Of a stretch of 64,000 nucleotides of DNA, positions 48,877 to 59,300 are shown piece by piece. This DNA is from Reclinomonas americana ATCC 50394 (Eukaryota > Jakobida > Jakobea > Jakobida). Position numbers and translations under genes: made by a program. Every line of letters starts with the position of its first letter. Positions within the stretch are counted from its first letter, which is position 1. The DNA lies in assembly GCA_048213135.1 (NCBI GenBank), contig PS015039.1:72785-136784 (forward strand), in the 5' to 3' direction. The notes beneath the pieces are model-generated. The model was not told where the DNA came from. It did not search any database and saw nothing but the letters and a program-made list of their open reading frames with translations.

Positions 48877-49521
48877 CTAACTCACCACTGAGAAGCCTCC
48901 GTACATCGCATCGAAACCGGTGGCGGTCGCCGATTCCTCAGCATGATGCTCCTCATACGGCGACAACTTGGCCATGGGCAGTAATGGGACCGGCACCACA
49001 TGCACTGCTGTTGGGTACATGCCCATCGCGCCACCGGCACCAAACACTTGCGCGGACGGATGATGATGATGATACGCTGTAGTGGTGGTCGAGGTGGTGG
49101 TCGATGTCGATGAGGGCGCCGGCGGCGGGAAGTGGCGAATCGCCGGTGTCGAAGGCGGAATTGTGGGTGTCGGTATCATTGCTTGCGGTGGTGGTGGTGG
49201 AGGTGGCGCAAACATGCCACCTGCCTCCGCGGCCGGGTGCAGCAGGTACGCTGTGAGCATGCGTGCAAACGAGGCCGATCCCGGACGAATGACTTCGGTT
49301 GGTGGTGGTGGTGGTGGTGGTGGTGGTGGTGGTGACAGCGATGGAGGAGGCAGCGATGGATGCGGCAGCAATGGGAATGGGGGTTGCGGTGGTGGCAGTT
49401 GCAGTGGCAGCGAGGTCACGATGGCCGCAGCCGACGATGGGTTCGACTGCGACTTGGTCGTCTCGCGATCGCGGTCGTAGGACGGAGGCGGAGGTGACGA
49501 AGAGGGTGACGCCGGGGCCAT
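48877..49521 (-). CDS. Proline-rich ORF, possibly first exon of the GARP gene
   Basis: The first ATG is 49521 (MAPASPSSSPPPPSYDRD). The product is 214 aa if read to TAG at 48877-48879. It is Pro/Ser/Thr/His-rich with long poly-Pro runs. Less biased segments are RPGSASFARMLTAYLLHP, GMYPTAVHVVPVPLLPMAK and DAMYGGFSV. Codon SV is followed by GTGAGT, a good donor in phase 0, and the GARP ATG at 48305 is preceded by AG in the same phase. It could therefore be an upstream exon of that gene instead of an independent protein. Confidence 0.5.
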   Translation of the reverse strand: MAPASPSSSPPPPSYDRDRETTKSQSNPSSAAAIVTSLPLQLPPPQPPFPLLPHPSLPPPSLSPPPPPPPPPPPTEVIRPGSASFARMLTAYLLHPAAEAGGMFAPPPPPPPQAMIPTPTIPPSTPAIRHFPPPAPSSTSTTTSTTTTAYHHHHPSAQVFGAGGAMGMYPTAVHVVPVPLLPMAKLSPYEEHHAEESATATGFDAMYGGFSVVS

Positions 49522-49994
49522 GCCACTGGAGCTGTGCAAGAGAGAGAGAGAGAGAGAGAGCGTGTGTGTGTGTGAGCGATTGTGTGTGTGCGTGTGTGAG
49601 AGAGAGCGTGTGTGTGAGTGTGTGATTCACCAAATCGGCCAAGCGCTATAGTCGATGCGGTGTCGAGTGCATGCAACCTCTTCTGGTGGGCGTGTCGGCA
49701 GTGAGTCTGGCGTGGCGGAGCGGGGATGACGCGTCAACGTATATATGTGTGTATGCGTGTGGTTGCCAATAAGCGACTTGGTCTTGTCTCTCGACAATCA
49801 CACTTTTTTTCGGCGAACAATAAAAACACTGAAGTTAGACAGCAAATTCGTGAATCGCGTTCGGATGCGGTTCTTGATACGAAATCAGGGGCCGGTCAGG
49901 GGGTTGATCCTGTCAGCGAAGGCACCCTCGGTGGCCGCGATGCAGTGCATCATATATCAGATTGGTATACTGCTCTGCAACACACACACACAAA
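49522..49994. other. Tandem intergenic region
   Basis: This spacer lies upstream of the proline-rich ORF and downstream of the COG8 stop. It starts with (CT)n/(GT)n tracts (to about 49620). The rest is unique sequence without a supported ORF. Confidence 0.5.
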
Positions 49995-52900
49995 TCACCT
50001 TGCTTCGAGATCATGGCCAGCATCGGCGTCATGTGGCTCATCGGCCCCGACCTCCACTGCACTTCGTGTGGGTGTCGGCGCCGAGACCAGCACTGGTGGC
50101 GCGGTGTAGTACGGCTGCAGCATGCTCAGGTGCGTCGACTGCACGCGTCGCAGCGCCGCCACAGCGCACNNNNNNNNNNNNNNNNNNNNNNNNNNNNNNN
50201 NNNNNNNNNNNNNNNNNNNNNNNNNNNNNNNNNNNNNNNNNNNNNNNNNNNNNNNNNNNNNNNNNNNNNNNNNNNNNNNNNNNNNNNNNNNNNNNNNNNN
50301 NNNNNNNNNNNNNNNNNNNNNNNNNNNNNNNNNNNNNNNNNNNNNNNNNNNNNNNNNNNNNNNNNNNNNNNNNNNNNNNNNAGGTATTGTTGTATTCCCT
50401 CGACATGCAGTGCGGTGGTGGAGGCGGTGGAGGAGGCGTGTGTGTGGATGCTCGAGTGTGTGGTGGCGGCTCGGGGACGCACTGTCCGACCACGCGAGGT
50501 GCAGTTTCTGGCCCATTCAACCAATCTCCAATTGTTTTCTGACTTGTATCGCAGCCAATCACCACTGGTTTTCGCCTGCCCAGCCTCGTGGTGGCCGACC
50601 ACCGCCAGGCCGTCGACGAGGAGGGCTATCGGGATTTTTGCCGGGTGCGTCGCGTGTTCTGATTCCGCAATCGTCTGCGGATATGGTTGTCAATCGACAA
50701 TGTCCATACGGGACTTAAAATCGCGCATCTTTTCTTGTTTCCCTCTCTCTCTCTCTCTCCCTCCTCCATATAGTGCCTCGCCGAGTCGTTCATCCCATTC
50801 GTCATCACCTCGGCGGCCAGTCTCTACTCTGGCGTGCTTCCGTCATCGTCGTCATCGTCATCGTCGTCGTCTTCCTCTTCTTCGGCGATCGATTGGCACA
50901 CCGCCATGGCGCACGTGGACCCGGCACTNNNNNNNNNNNNNNNNNNNNNNNNNNNNNNNNNNNNNNNNNNNNNNNNNNNNNNNNNNNNNNNNNNNNNNNN
51001 NNNNNNNNNNNNNNNNNNNNNNNNNNNNNNNNNNNNNNNNNNNNNNNNNNNNNNNNNNNNNNNNNNNNNNNNNNNNNNNNNNNNNNNNNNNNNNNNNNNN
51101 NNNNNNNNNNNNNNNNNNNNNNNNNNNNNNNNNNNNNNNNNNNNNNNNNNNNNNNNNNNNNNNNNNNNNNNAAATCGGGTGGCGTCCAGGATTTTTCAGC
51201 GCGAATCCCAGGCAACCGCCAATCACATGCACAAAGGAGATTATTACCGCAGATCATTGAGGGCCTCCAGGAAACCGTTGGCACACACCGCCAGCGAGTG
51301 ATGCGCAAGCAGGTCGGTACGCACAGGGTCCTCGCCTGCGGAGAGAGAGTGAGAGAGATAGACATTTTAGACAGATACATACGGAAAATGGCAGCGGGCA
51401 CCCGACCTCCTTCATGAGCCATCGAGCCCTGCTTGCGGAACGAGTGCGATGCCAACTCCTCCGCAAAATGCTCGCACGTGCTCTCCAAGCTGCGCTGAAA
51501 GAGAGCCACCATTTGCCTCTCGAATGATTTCATCACGAGTGCTGCAAATCGTTGAGAGAGGGTGAGAGGGTGAATGGCAGATGGAGGAGAGGGAGAGGAA
51601 GAGGGAGAGGGCGATGAAGAGAAAGGGGAGAGAGATGCGAAGATGCTGAGGAATATGAAGAGGGATTGCAGCACTGATGCAGGAAGAGAGAGAAGGGAGG
51701 AGAGAGATAAGGTGGAAGAAGAGAGAGGGTGGGGGAGGGAGAGGGAGATGGACGAAGAGAAAGGGGGAGAGAAATGCGTAGATGCTGAGGAATATGAAGA
51801 AGAACTGCAGCACTGATGCAGGAAGAGATCTTTCACACACCCGTAAAATCCGTGCCGATCCGAGCCAGCGCTGTGGCGCAGTATACGCACTGTTCGAGCA
51901 GACGCGCACACTCGTCGCCTGAACGCAGCATGGGCACGTGTCTGTGTCAAGCAGATGAGTGTGTACGGTGGAGAAGCGTGATGTCGAAGGCGACTGCCCG
52001 TAACTTGTCAAGCTGCTGCACGTACGCCTGTATCATTTCGCCAATCCAGCTATACAAGATGTAGGATACTGTGGGTTGGTTCTGCACATACAGCGATAAG
52101 CACGTGACCATGATACTGCGTGCGGCACAGGGAAAAAAAGGACACAACGGTCGATTGCTGTGCGGTCTCGTCGGAGAACACCGACATGTAGTGGTTGGTG
52201 ACCTCGAAGACGTGCGATTTGAGCACGTCGGTGAGCCGTCGCAGCTGCGGCGCGGTGTGAGCAACGCACACAACCAGCGGTGCGAGGAGACAGAGAGCGC
52301 ATACGCACATGCTGCAACGCAGAGTTCGACTCGGCCTCTCGCAACAGCGCAGCGTGGCGCACATTGCGGCACTTGAGGAAAATCAGGCGCAAGTCGCGCT
52401 CACTGAAAAGGCCAATCTTGCGCAGTTGGTTGACCAGCTGTCGCACGACCAACGTGGTGATTCAGAAGGGGGCAGCGATCAAGGTGGCGACACAGCAAAC
52501 ACGAGCACAGGCGCAAACCTTGAGGCACGTCGGCAACTCGAGCGGGCCGCACAGATCGGCCAGAATTTGCACCAGCATGAACTCGGAGCTCGACTCGATG
52601 CTTCGCACCTGCACACGCAGACGGCAAAGCAATGTCACCGACGGAAGCAGCAGCAGCAGCACACGGAGAGGAGAGGACAACTCAACAATTTCGCGCAGCA
52701 CTTGCACATCGGAGAACTTGGCCGCCAGCGTAAACACATAGCCACGCATGTCCAGCGCCTCATCTGGCACTCCGATTGAGCACAGACACGCAGACGCACA
52801 ACACACCACAAGCACAGATCATACACACCATACAACTGGTTCCGCACACACGTGTCCATCAGCTGCGGCACCTCCAGCAGCTCCGTCAACCGCGCACTCT

Positions 52901-53264
52901 GCTCGTGCAACATGCGCTCCACTCGCTTCTCTCGCTCAATGACCTCCGCCTGTCGCCGGAACGTGGCGCACACCTCCGAGAAGCGCGGCAGGTTATCCAC
53001 GAGTGCATCCACCGAGCGAGTCATGCCAGACAACTTTATGAACGAAAGAATAAGAAGGCTGTGGGGGACGAGGTGACTGCGGAGGAGAGCACCTGTGTCT
53101 GCATGGTCTCACAGACGCGTGAGTTGGCCACAAAGTCGCCACGGTGAGTCACCGCCAGCTCATCCATCTCCTCCTGCAATCGCTTGCGTTCATTCTCCAG
53201 TCGCACAGGCTCGAGTTCCAAGTCGGCCAGACTGATAAGCGTGTGTGAGAGTGAGTGAGAGCAT

Positions 53265-53310
<46 letters not shown>

Positions 53311-53648
53311 GTGTGCACCTCAGCGAGGCAATCGTCGCGCGTAGAGTTCATATTGCTGGTCACAGGGAGTGTGAGTGCGTGTGCGTGTGTNNNNNNNNNN
53401 NNNNNNNNNNATATGAGAGAGCACAGTGGACGCAACAATGTCGTACTCTGTATGTGTGTGTGTGTGTGGCAGAGTGTGAGAGTGAGAGACAAGAGTGTGC
53501 GCGCAACAGAGTCACCTTTTGTGTATGGATCACGCTGTGAGTGGTGCACGGCATGTGAGTGAACAGTGTGGCTATTTGCAGCAGCTCACACACACAGACG
53601 CACCTGTAAGGAGGTGAGAGGCAGAAGCAGCTCGGCAATGTCGTCCAT
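49995..53648 (-). CDS. COG8: COG complex subunit 8
   Basis: The start is ATG 53648 (MDDIAELLLPLTSLQ, exon 53604-53648). Next is exon 53093-53231 (SLADLELEPVRLENERKR), then LSGMTRSVDALVDNLPRF and the family hallmark EVPQLMDTCVRNQLYDEALD. After that come VRSIESSSEFMLVQILADL, ELPTCLKVVRQLVNQLRKIG, LFSERDLRLIFLKCRN, FEVTNHYMSVFSDE, LLEQCVYCATALARIGTDF, SFERQMVALFQRSLEST and HHSLAVCANGFLEALNDLR. All are collinear with animal COG8. COG8 belongs to lobe B of the oligomeric Golgi tether and acts in retrograde intra-Golgi transport. The next homologous segment lies in reverse orientation on the contig 50382-50938. The likely C-terminal exon (AVAALRRVQSTHLSMLQPYY, stop at 49995-49997) is again on the minus strand. 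A gap at 53391-53410 may hide a short 5' exon. Confidence 0.88.
50170..50381. other. Assembly gap (212 N)
   Basis: Left boundary of the small contig that appears inverted within COG8. Confidence 0.9.
50382..50938 (+). other. COG8: Inverted contig carrying COG8 C-terminal exons
   Basis: On the plus strand three exons join in one frame with canonical introns: from the gap edge to 50498 (SAVVEAVEEACVWMLECVVA), 50555-50644 (PITTGFRLPSLVVADHRQAV, then YRDFCR) and 50774 to the gap (CLAESFIPFVITSAASLYSG). They fit the COG8 region after ALNDLR (animal counterpart: an LFVQFCTVFLEDLVPYLNRC-like segment). The same DNA on the minus strand has stops. Gaps bound the contig on both sides, so the simplest reading is that it was placed backwards in the scaffold. 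Confidence 0.75.
50939..51171. other. Assembly gap (233 N)
   Basis: Right boundary of the inverted contig within COG8. Confidence 0.9.
53232..53603. repeat. COG8 intron region: (GT)n and 20-N gap
   Basis: A (GT)n tract at about 53264-53316 and another GT-rich segment flank a 20-N gap (53391-53410). The flanking COG8 exons do not join in phase, so a short exon is probably missing or unrecognised here. Confidence 0.6.
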
Positions 53649-54083
53649 GTGAGTGAGAAGAAAAACGATTTTGAGATGTCCTGCTCAGTGTTGGCGATGG
53701 TTTGCAGGGTGTAAGAGATGGCCACTGTGCAGGTGGTGAAGACTACGAACGTGCGTTGCGCCAAGGCGCGCACAGGAGAGAAGCAACGAACGTCGAGAAC
53801 AATGTCGACGTCGGCTGGTCGCACTCTCAGAGCGCCTGCAAAGTCGAGCGTGCATGCTCACTACAGGCAACATGCTTATGTAGACTAGCGGATCAGAACC
53901 GCAGCAGCTGTTATGTCTCGCACGCGACGTCGGGAAACGTCGCGCGCAGTGGCGTGTTCCTCGCTCGCTCGCTCTCTGCGTTACACGTACTCAAGCAGAG
54001 GTACAGGTACACGTCCCACTCTGCGCACAAGCGACGCACCTTGCAAACAACGACGGACATCACAACAACACGACAGGACAACC
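53649..54083. other. Divergent spacer, COG8 / small gene
   Basis: No gene is firmly supported. A minus-strand ORF (53685-53824) and a plus-strand ATG exon (from 53913, ending before GT at about 54001) are open but lack recognisable protein features. Either could be an extra 5' exon of its neighbour. Confidence 0.4.
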
Positions 54084-54609
54084 ATGGAATCGATGCGAGG
54101 TGATCGCACCCTCCCTCTCTCAAACTACTCTCCTCCTCTGCTCACGTGTATGTGCCAGGACGTATGGTGCGCATGCGCATTGCCTATCAAGAAGGCGTGG
54201 CAGAGACCGCGCGATTCATTGACTCTGTTACGTGACACACGCTGACTGAGAGCCGCGCCGAGTGTCTCACATACGCGCGCGCACACACAGATGCCGCACT
54301 TTGACGCACAAGCAGAGGTAATAGATGAACACATGCAGCCTTTGTGCGTTTGTGCGACTCACTCGTGCGCGCGCAGGAGCTGGAGGAGTTTTTGCGTCAC
54401 AGCCCGGCCACACCTGTCAAGTTCATCGGGTCGCCCAAGTTGCGCAACACACACACACACACTGTGACAGAGACAGAGACACACACGGGCACTCAATTCT
54501 CTCTCTCTCTCCGCACAGGCGACTTCACCAGCAGCAGCCTTCGACACCTGCCGGACACGATCTCAATGCCTCGTTTGACTCGTCGCCCATGCAGCAGAGA
54601 CCCGCGTGA
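54084..54609 (+). CDS. Small 87-aa protein, unknown
   Basis: Five short exons (54084-54099, 54159-54226, 54291-54317, 54377-54438, 54519-54609) sum to 264 nt, and every junction is in phase. The product begins MESMRGRMVRMRIAYQEGVA, continues with an acidic helix (FDAQAEELEEFLRHSP) and SPKRLHQQQPST, and ends SSPMQQRPA. One intron uses a GTTGCG donor. It was not recognised; size and helical charge suggest a subunit of a larger complex, but that is inference. Additional upstream exons are possible. It converges on RNase T2 with 97 bp between stops. Confidence 0.6.
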
Positions 54610-54706
54610 CGACATGCGAGGCAAAATGTATTAACTTTCTCTCTCTCTGTTCAACAACACTACACACAAAATCAAGCAGTCGACTTGCGCGCGCACGGGG
54701 GTGCGC

Positions 54707-55224
54707 TTACTGCCGCGGAGGCAGGTACATGGGATCGGAGCACTTTTGAGACTCCTCAATGATGAGCCCGACGCACTCGGTCCACTGTCAAGGGAGTGAG
54801 ACGACACGAGGCGAGGAAAGAGACAGCGTGCATGCACAAGAACGCAACGTTCATGTTGGCATCGACGCAGACCTCGACCGAGTCGAGCATCAGCTGATCG
54901 TTGAACTTGGTGCAGCTCAGTGCCGGCGCGTAGCCCGTCTTGGCCTTGAGCGCGCTGATTACAGCGTCCACAGACACCGCTACACGTACGTACAATGAGA
55001 GGATGCACAAGAGGCCGCAAGACAACAACAACAACAAACGCAACGAGTGTCGTTACTGGCCACAATGCCCGCATCCTGCAGCGCCTGCTCCGCATTGAGG
55101 CTCTCACGCAGCCGCAGCGTGCCCTGGAAGAACGTCTGCTCGCTGGTGATGCTCGGCGCCTGTCCATTCATCGCACACGTGCCGTGCTTCTCTGTGATCA
55201 CACACAAAGATACAAATAGGTGAG

Positions 55225-55258
<34 letters not shown>

Positions 55259-56271
55259 CAGAGGCTCGGAAACACGGCAACAATCAGTTCNNNNNNNNNN
55301 NNNNNNNNNNNNNNNNNNNNNNNNNNNNNNNNNNNNNNNNNNNNNNNNNNNNNNNNNNNNNNNNNNNNNNNNNNNNNNNNNNNNNNNNNNNNNNNNNNNN
55401 NNNNNNNNNNNNNNNNNNNNNNNNNNNNNNNNNNNNNNNNNNNNNNNNNNNNNNNNNNNNNNNNNNNNNNNNNNNNNNNNNNNNNNNNNNNNNNNNNNNN
55501 NNNNNNNNNNNNNNNNNNNNNNTGCACAGAACAAGTCATGAGCTTCCTCTCACAGAACTGCATGGCATTTAACAGTTACGTCACCAGCAGTGCCAGTGTT
55601 CTGCAGGTTGGACCACTCGGCCAGCAGCTGGTTGTAAATGCCGGCAATCTATGCAGCAGAGAGATGCAAAGATTCTCAGCCAACCCTGTGAACGACCCCC
55701 CAGAGGCACAAAGAAGAGGTTAACCTCCGAGTAGTTGAACGGGTAGTCCTTGTTGCAGAAGGACGGGCTGTGTGTGCACGCGCAAGTGTCAGAGAGTGTG
55801 TGTGACAGAGTGCGAGAGAGGGGAGTTGCGCGCAACTATGACCCATCATTGCGGTTCGGCCACAGACCTAGCACGCACACACACAGTGAGCAACACACAG
55901 AGCACAACGCACGCGCGAGCAAGTATGTATACCATGCAAGTTGAATGTTCTGCGCGAGGTGCATGAGCCACTGATGCACTTGTGCACAAAAAAAAGCATC
56001 TCTTTCACATACTCACGTCGAGTTGCTCGGCAGCTGATAGTTGGCAGCGAGGCACACAGTCGGCGCATACCGGTCCACCAGGATCATATAATCCCACGAC
56101 GACTGAGAGAGAGTCAGTCGGAGGAACTTTGTGTGTGCGTGAGTGAGTGTGAGAGAACGCAACATCGTCGCGCACGCCCCACTTTTGGGCGGTTCCGCGC
56201 AGCCGCACACCAGTGGCTCCCAGCGCCAACACGCTCACCACAAGCAGAGCAGCAACAAAGGCAACGCGCAT
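54707..56271 (-). CDS. Secreted ribonuclease T2
   Basis: The signal peptide is MRVAFVAALLVVSVLALGA (ATG 56271). The mature part has SSWDYMILVDRYAPTVC, the first catalytic segment FNLHGLWPNRNDG with the active-site His (split by an intron after the His codon), PSFCNKDYPFNYSE and IAGIYNQLLAEWSNLQ. After a gap (55291-55522) comes EKHGTCAMNG, the second catalytic segment with Glu/Lys/His. The C-terminal VISALKAKTGYAPALSC, LDSVEVCVDA and WTECVGLIIEESQKC supply conserved Cys. It ends PMYLPPRQ with TAA at 54707-54709. The W-x-H-E part of the second segment should lie in the gap. Likely role: acid endoribonuclease of the lysosome, phagosome or exterior. Donor 56163 is GTTGCG. Confidence 0.9.
55291..55522. 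other. Assembly gap (232 N)
   Basis: It falls inside RNase T2, between SNLQNTGTAG and EKHGTC; one coding segment of the active site is probably lost. Confidence 0.9.
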
Positions 56272-56368
56272 GAGCAAAGAAAAGCGTGTGTTTGAGGACT
56301 ATTGAGGACAGTGGCTCGCTGGCGCGAAAAACACGCGCTATCTTTGTGTGTGGTGTGTGTGAGCTCTC
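56272..56368. promoter_or_regulatory. 97-bp bidirectional promoter
   Basis: This is the complete interval between the start codons of RNase T2 (minus) and the BEACH gene (plus). On the minus strand it contains ACTGTCCTCA, resembling the AGTGTCCTGC of the other two compact divergent spacers (8 of 10 positions). Confidence 0.5.
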
Positions 56369-59300
56369 ATGAGTCGTCGCAACACTGCGTCGTCGAGCAG
56401 TGGCGGTGCTGCTGCGCCCGGCTCCTCTGTTGCAGCAGAGTTGCGTGACAGAGAGGAAGAGAGAGTGAGATGGCGCGCAATGACGCACTCTTTTGCTTTC
56501 TCTCTGGTCTCATGTGTGCGTGTGCGTGCGTGTGTTTCCCTCTCCCTCTCTGTGCGCCCGTCTTGCTTTGTTGTTGCTGCTTGCTTTCGCGGCGAGGTCG
56601 TGTGGAATTGAGCCTGATGCACTTGTCACAGGAATGAGTACAGATTACGTGAGCTGTGGGCGGAGACCAGTCGGCTGCCTGCCAACAGCAAAGTCGCGTT
56701 CCATGCGCTCTCTCACTCTCTGTCTTTCTCTCTCTCGCTCACCACCCAGTGGTCACGCAGGATCGTGCCAAGAAGTTGCTGGAGATTCTCGACTTGTTCC
56801 CCAGTGTGTGTCGCTCGTGTAGCGATCGCACGTTTCTGTACATGTTGCGTCCTCTCATGCCTGTCTGTGTGTGACGTACACACAGACTCATCTCGCGCGC
56901 GTAGCTTTGGAGACGGAGTGCAATTCGCCACCACATGCGCCACACGATTCACGCGCGAGGTGGAGAGTCGAATCGGGTCGCATGCCGAGTCGCCGCAATC
57001 GCAGCTGGCCATGGTCAGCTGGTTGTTGGGCTCCGATGGCGTCGGCAGCCTGCTGCTGTCCACGATGGTGGTGCTGTCGCGTGATATGCGTCTGTTGAAG
57101 GAGTTGGTCGACAATCACGTGCCGTCGGTGCTCGTCACCTTGCTGCGCACGATGCTGGTGTTGCCCGGTGACTTGGTCGCCGCGTGTGCCTCTAGTCGAT
57201 TCCCCGGTGCGTCCCGTCCACTCCTCCCCTCTCTGAGTGGTGCAGATGGGCATGCTCACACGCACGCACACAGATCCGAGCACGCAGGTGGCACTCATTG
57301 TGCAGGAGACGGAAACCATCCTCACACAGTCGCTCTCGGTGCCGTCGATTTTCCAAGACCTCTCGCGACACGACAGCATCTCGGGCCTGTGGCAAGTGTT
57401 TCTGTCGTCAGAGAAGAAGTCATCGACCCACTCGGCTGGTGCCGCGTCGCGCGTGTTGGTCGCCGTCGGGCGCAGTCGTATGATGCAACCGAATGTGGTC
57501 GATGCGATTCGCCGCAAGGTTCTCCGCGCCTTGTTATTGTTGTTGTTGCTACGGCACCTGGCTGTGACTCACGCGCCGCGGTGATGCGCAGTCGTTTGTG
57601 GAGGTGTTCTTGACTCGTGTCGACCAAGCGCGTGCCAACTGGGAGAACGCCTTGTATGCGCTGCAGGCCCTGATTGGCGTCGTCAGGGTGCGTTCCCTCA
57701 TTCATGTATGTGGAGGCTTGTGTGTGCATGAGTGCGTCCTGACTACGTTCGTCTGCCGGCAGGGCACGATTCGCATCAATTCATCGCTGCTCAACGAGTT
57801 CCTCAACAAGGACGGTTTCAATGTGGTGAAGCGTCTCATTTTGCGACTGGAGAATGACTTGCAGCTGGACGATCCGGAGAGCGATGGTTTCCGCATCATG
57901 GTGAGGCGGGCGAGCATTCGCCACTCTTTGCGCAGGCCGCTCACGAGTGTTGGTGTGGCTCGTGCGCACAGAATTCGTTCTTGGACCAGGCGGTGGAGTT
58001 GTCGTTTTTTGGCGAAAGTGAACTCGATCCGAGTATGACGGTCGATAGCACGGCATTCATCTCGGCTGGTGGAGGTAGTGTGCATTTTGTGAAGCGGTTG
58101 TGCCGCTGCAACTTTGTGTGACACTTGTGTCTCGTGTGTGTGTGCCAGAACGCATTCGGAGTCTGGAGGGCTTCCAGACACTGTGCAGCCTGTTCATGGA
58201 GTCGAAAAAGATGGAGACACAGACGCTGATTCTGGAAAAGATGATTCACCTGTTCGCCTCGAACGGCTGGAACTACTTTATCGTGCATCATCTGCACGTG
58301 CTGACGCTGATTATCCGTGACTTGAACCGGTTCCACGATCAAGTGCAGGTCTGCATGTTTTTTCGTAGTGCAAGTGTGGCGTGACTGTTTGAGTGCATGC
58401 TGACGCTCTCGCGGGTGGCGCAGATGTCGGTGATCAAGATTGTCGAGTACATTGTCACGGGTCTCAATTTCGTACCCGAGGAGGAACTCAGCACCATGCT
58501 GCTCCTCTTTATGGGTGCGTGCCCGTCTGTTTTGTGATGTCCGCATTTCCCTTGTCGTCGTTGCTCATCACACGCGTGCGTGCACGTAGTCCCCATTTCG
58601 TCGACTCTGAGTGCACGCGTCTTCAACACCTTCCTCAAGCTGCTCAACTTTGACGATCAATTCCGCTTTGTGCTACGCGATGCCGGTCTCATTGAGGTGA
58701 CGCTGACACTGCTGCGTGGCTACGACGACCAGCAGCAGCGACCAACTGCCGACATGAGCGAGCGGCCAGTGGCACACGCCTCAGTGGTGCGTGTTCCCTC
58801 CCTGTTCACGTCCGGGTGGTGGTGGTGGCTATTGAGAATGGCTGATTCGTACCTTGCGTGCAGGTGCCACTGATGCTCGACATGCTGGCGACCATGATTG
58901 AGTTTGCGCCCGACATTGGCAAGGCCTTCCGTGAAGTCGGAGGCGTGACCGTGGTGTCGGGATTGCTCAAGTACCCGCAGGTGTGTTCCGCCATTGAGTT
59001 ACGCCGAAGCCACCTTTTTGCACTGCAATGACGCACACGTTCTCTACAGTTCCGACCAAACTGTCTGCGCGTCTTGTCCAAGCTCATGGCCGACAATGAG
59101 CAGCTGGAGCAAACGGACATTGTGCAGCTCATTGAGCAGTTGCAGATGAACCAGGATCTGACACTGAAGCGTGACGTGTTTTTGGGGGTGCGAAAGATGA
59201 TTGTCGCCAACCCGAACATCAAGGACGCGTTCAGGGAACACGGTTCGTGTGTCTCTTGCGAGAGAGGAGACAGTATGTGCGACAGTTGGTTGACCGCCGA

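Noticed and set aside
51574-51816. Glu/Arg/Gly-rich plus-strand ORF
   Set aside because: It lies in a purine-rich COG8 intron made of GAGAGG-type repeats; COG8 exons on either side are on the other strand.
53685-53824. Minus-strand ORF starting MRPADVDIVLDVRCFSP upstream of COG8
   Set aside because: It is open and has a plausible composition, but there is no homology and no clear splice to the COG8 start; left as unresolved spacer.
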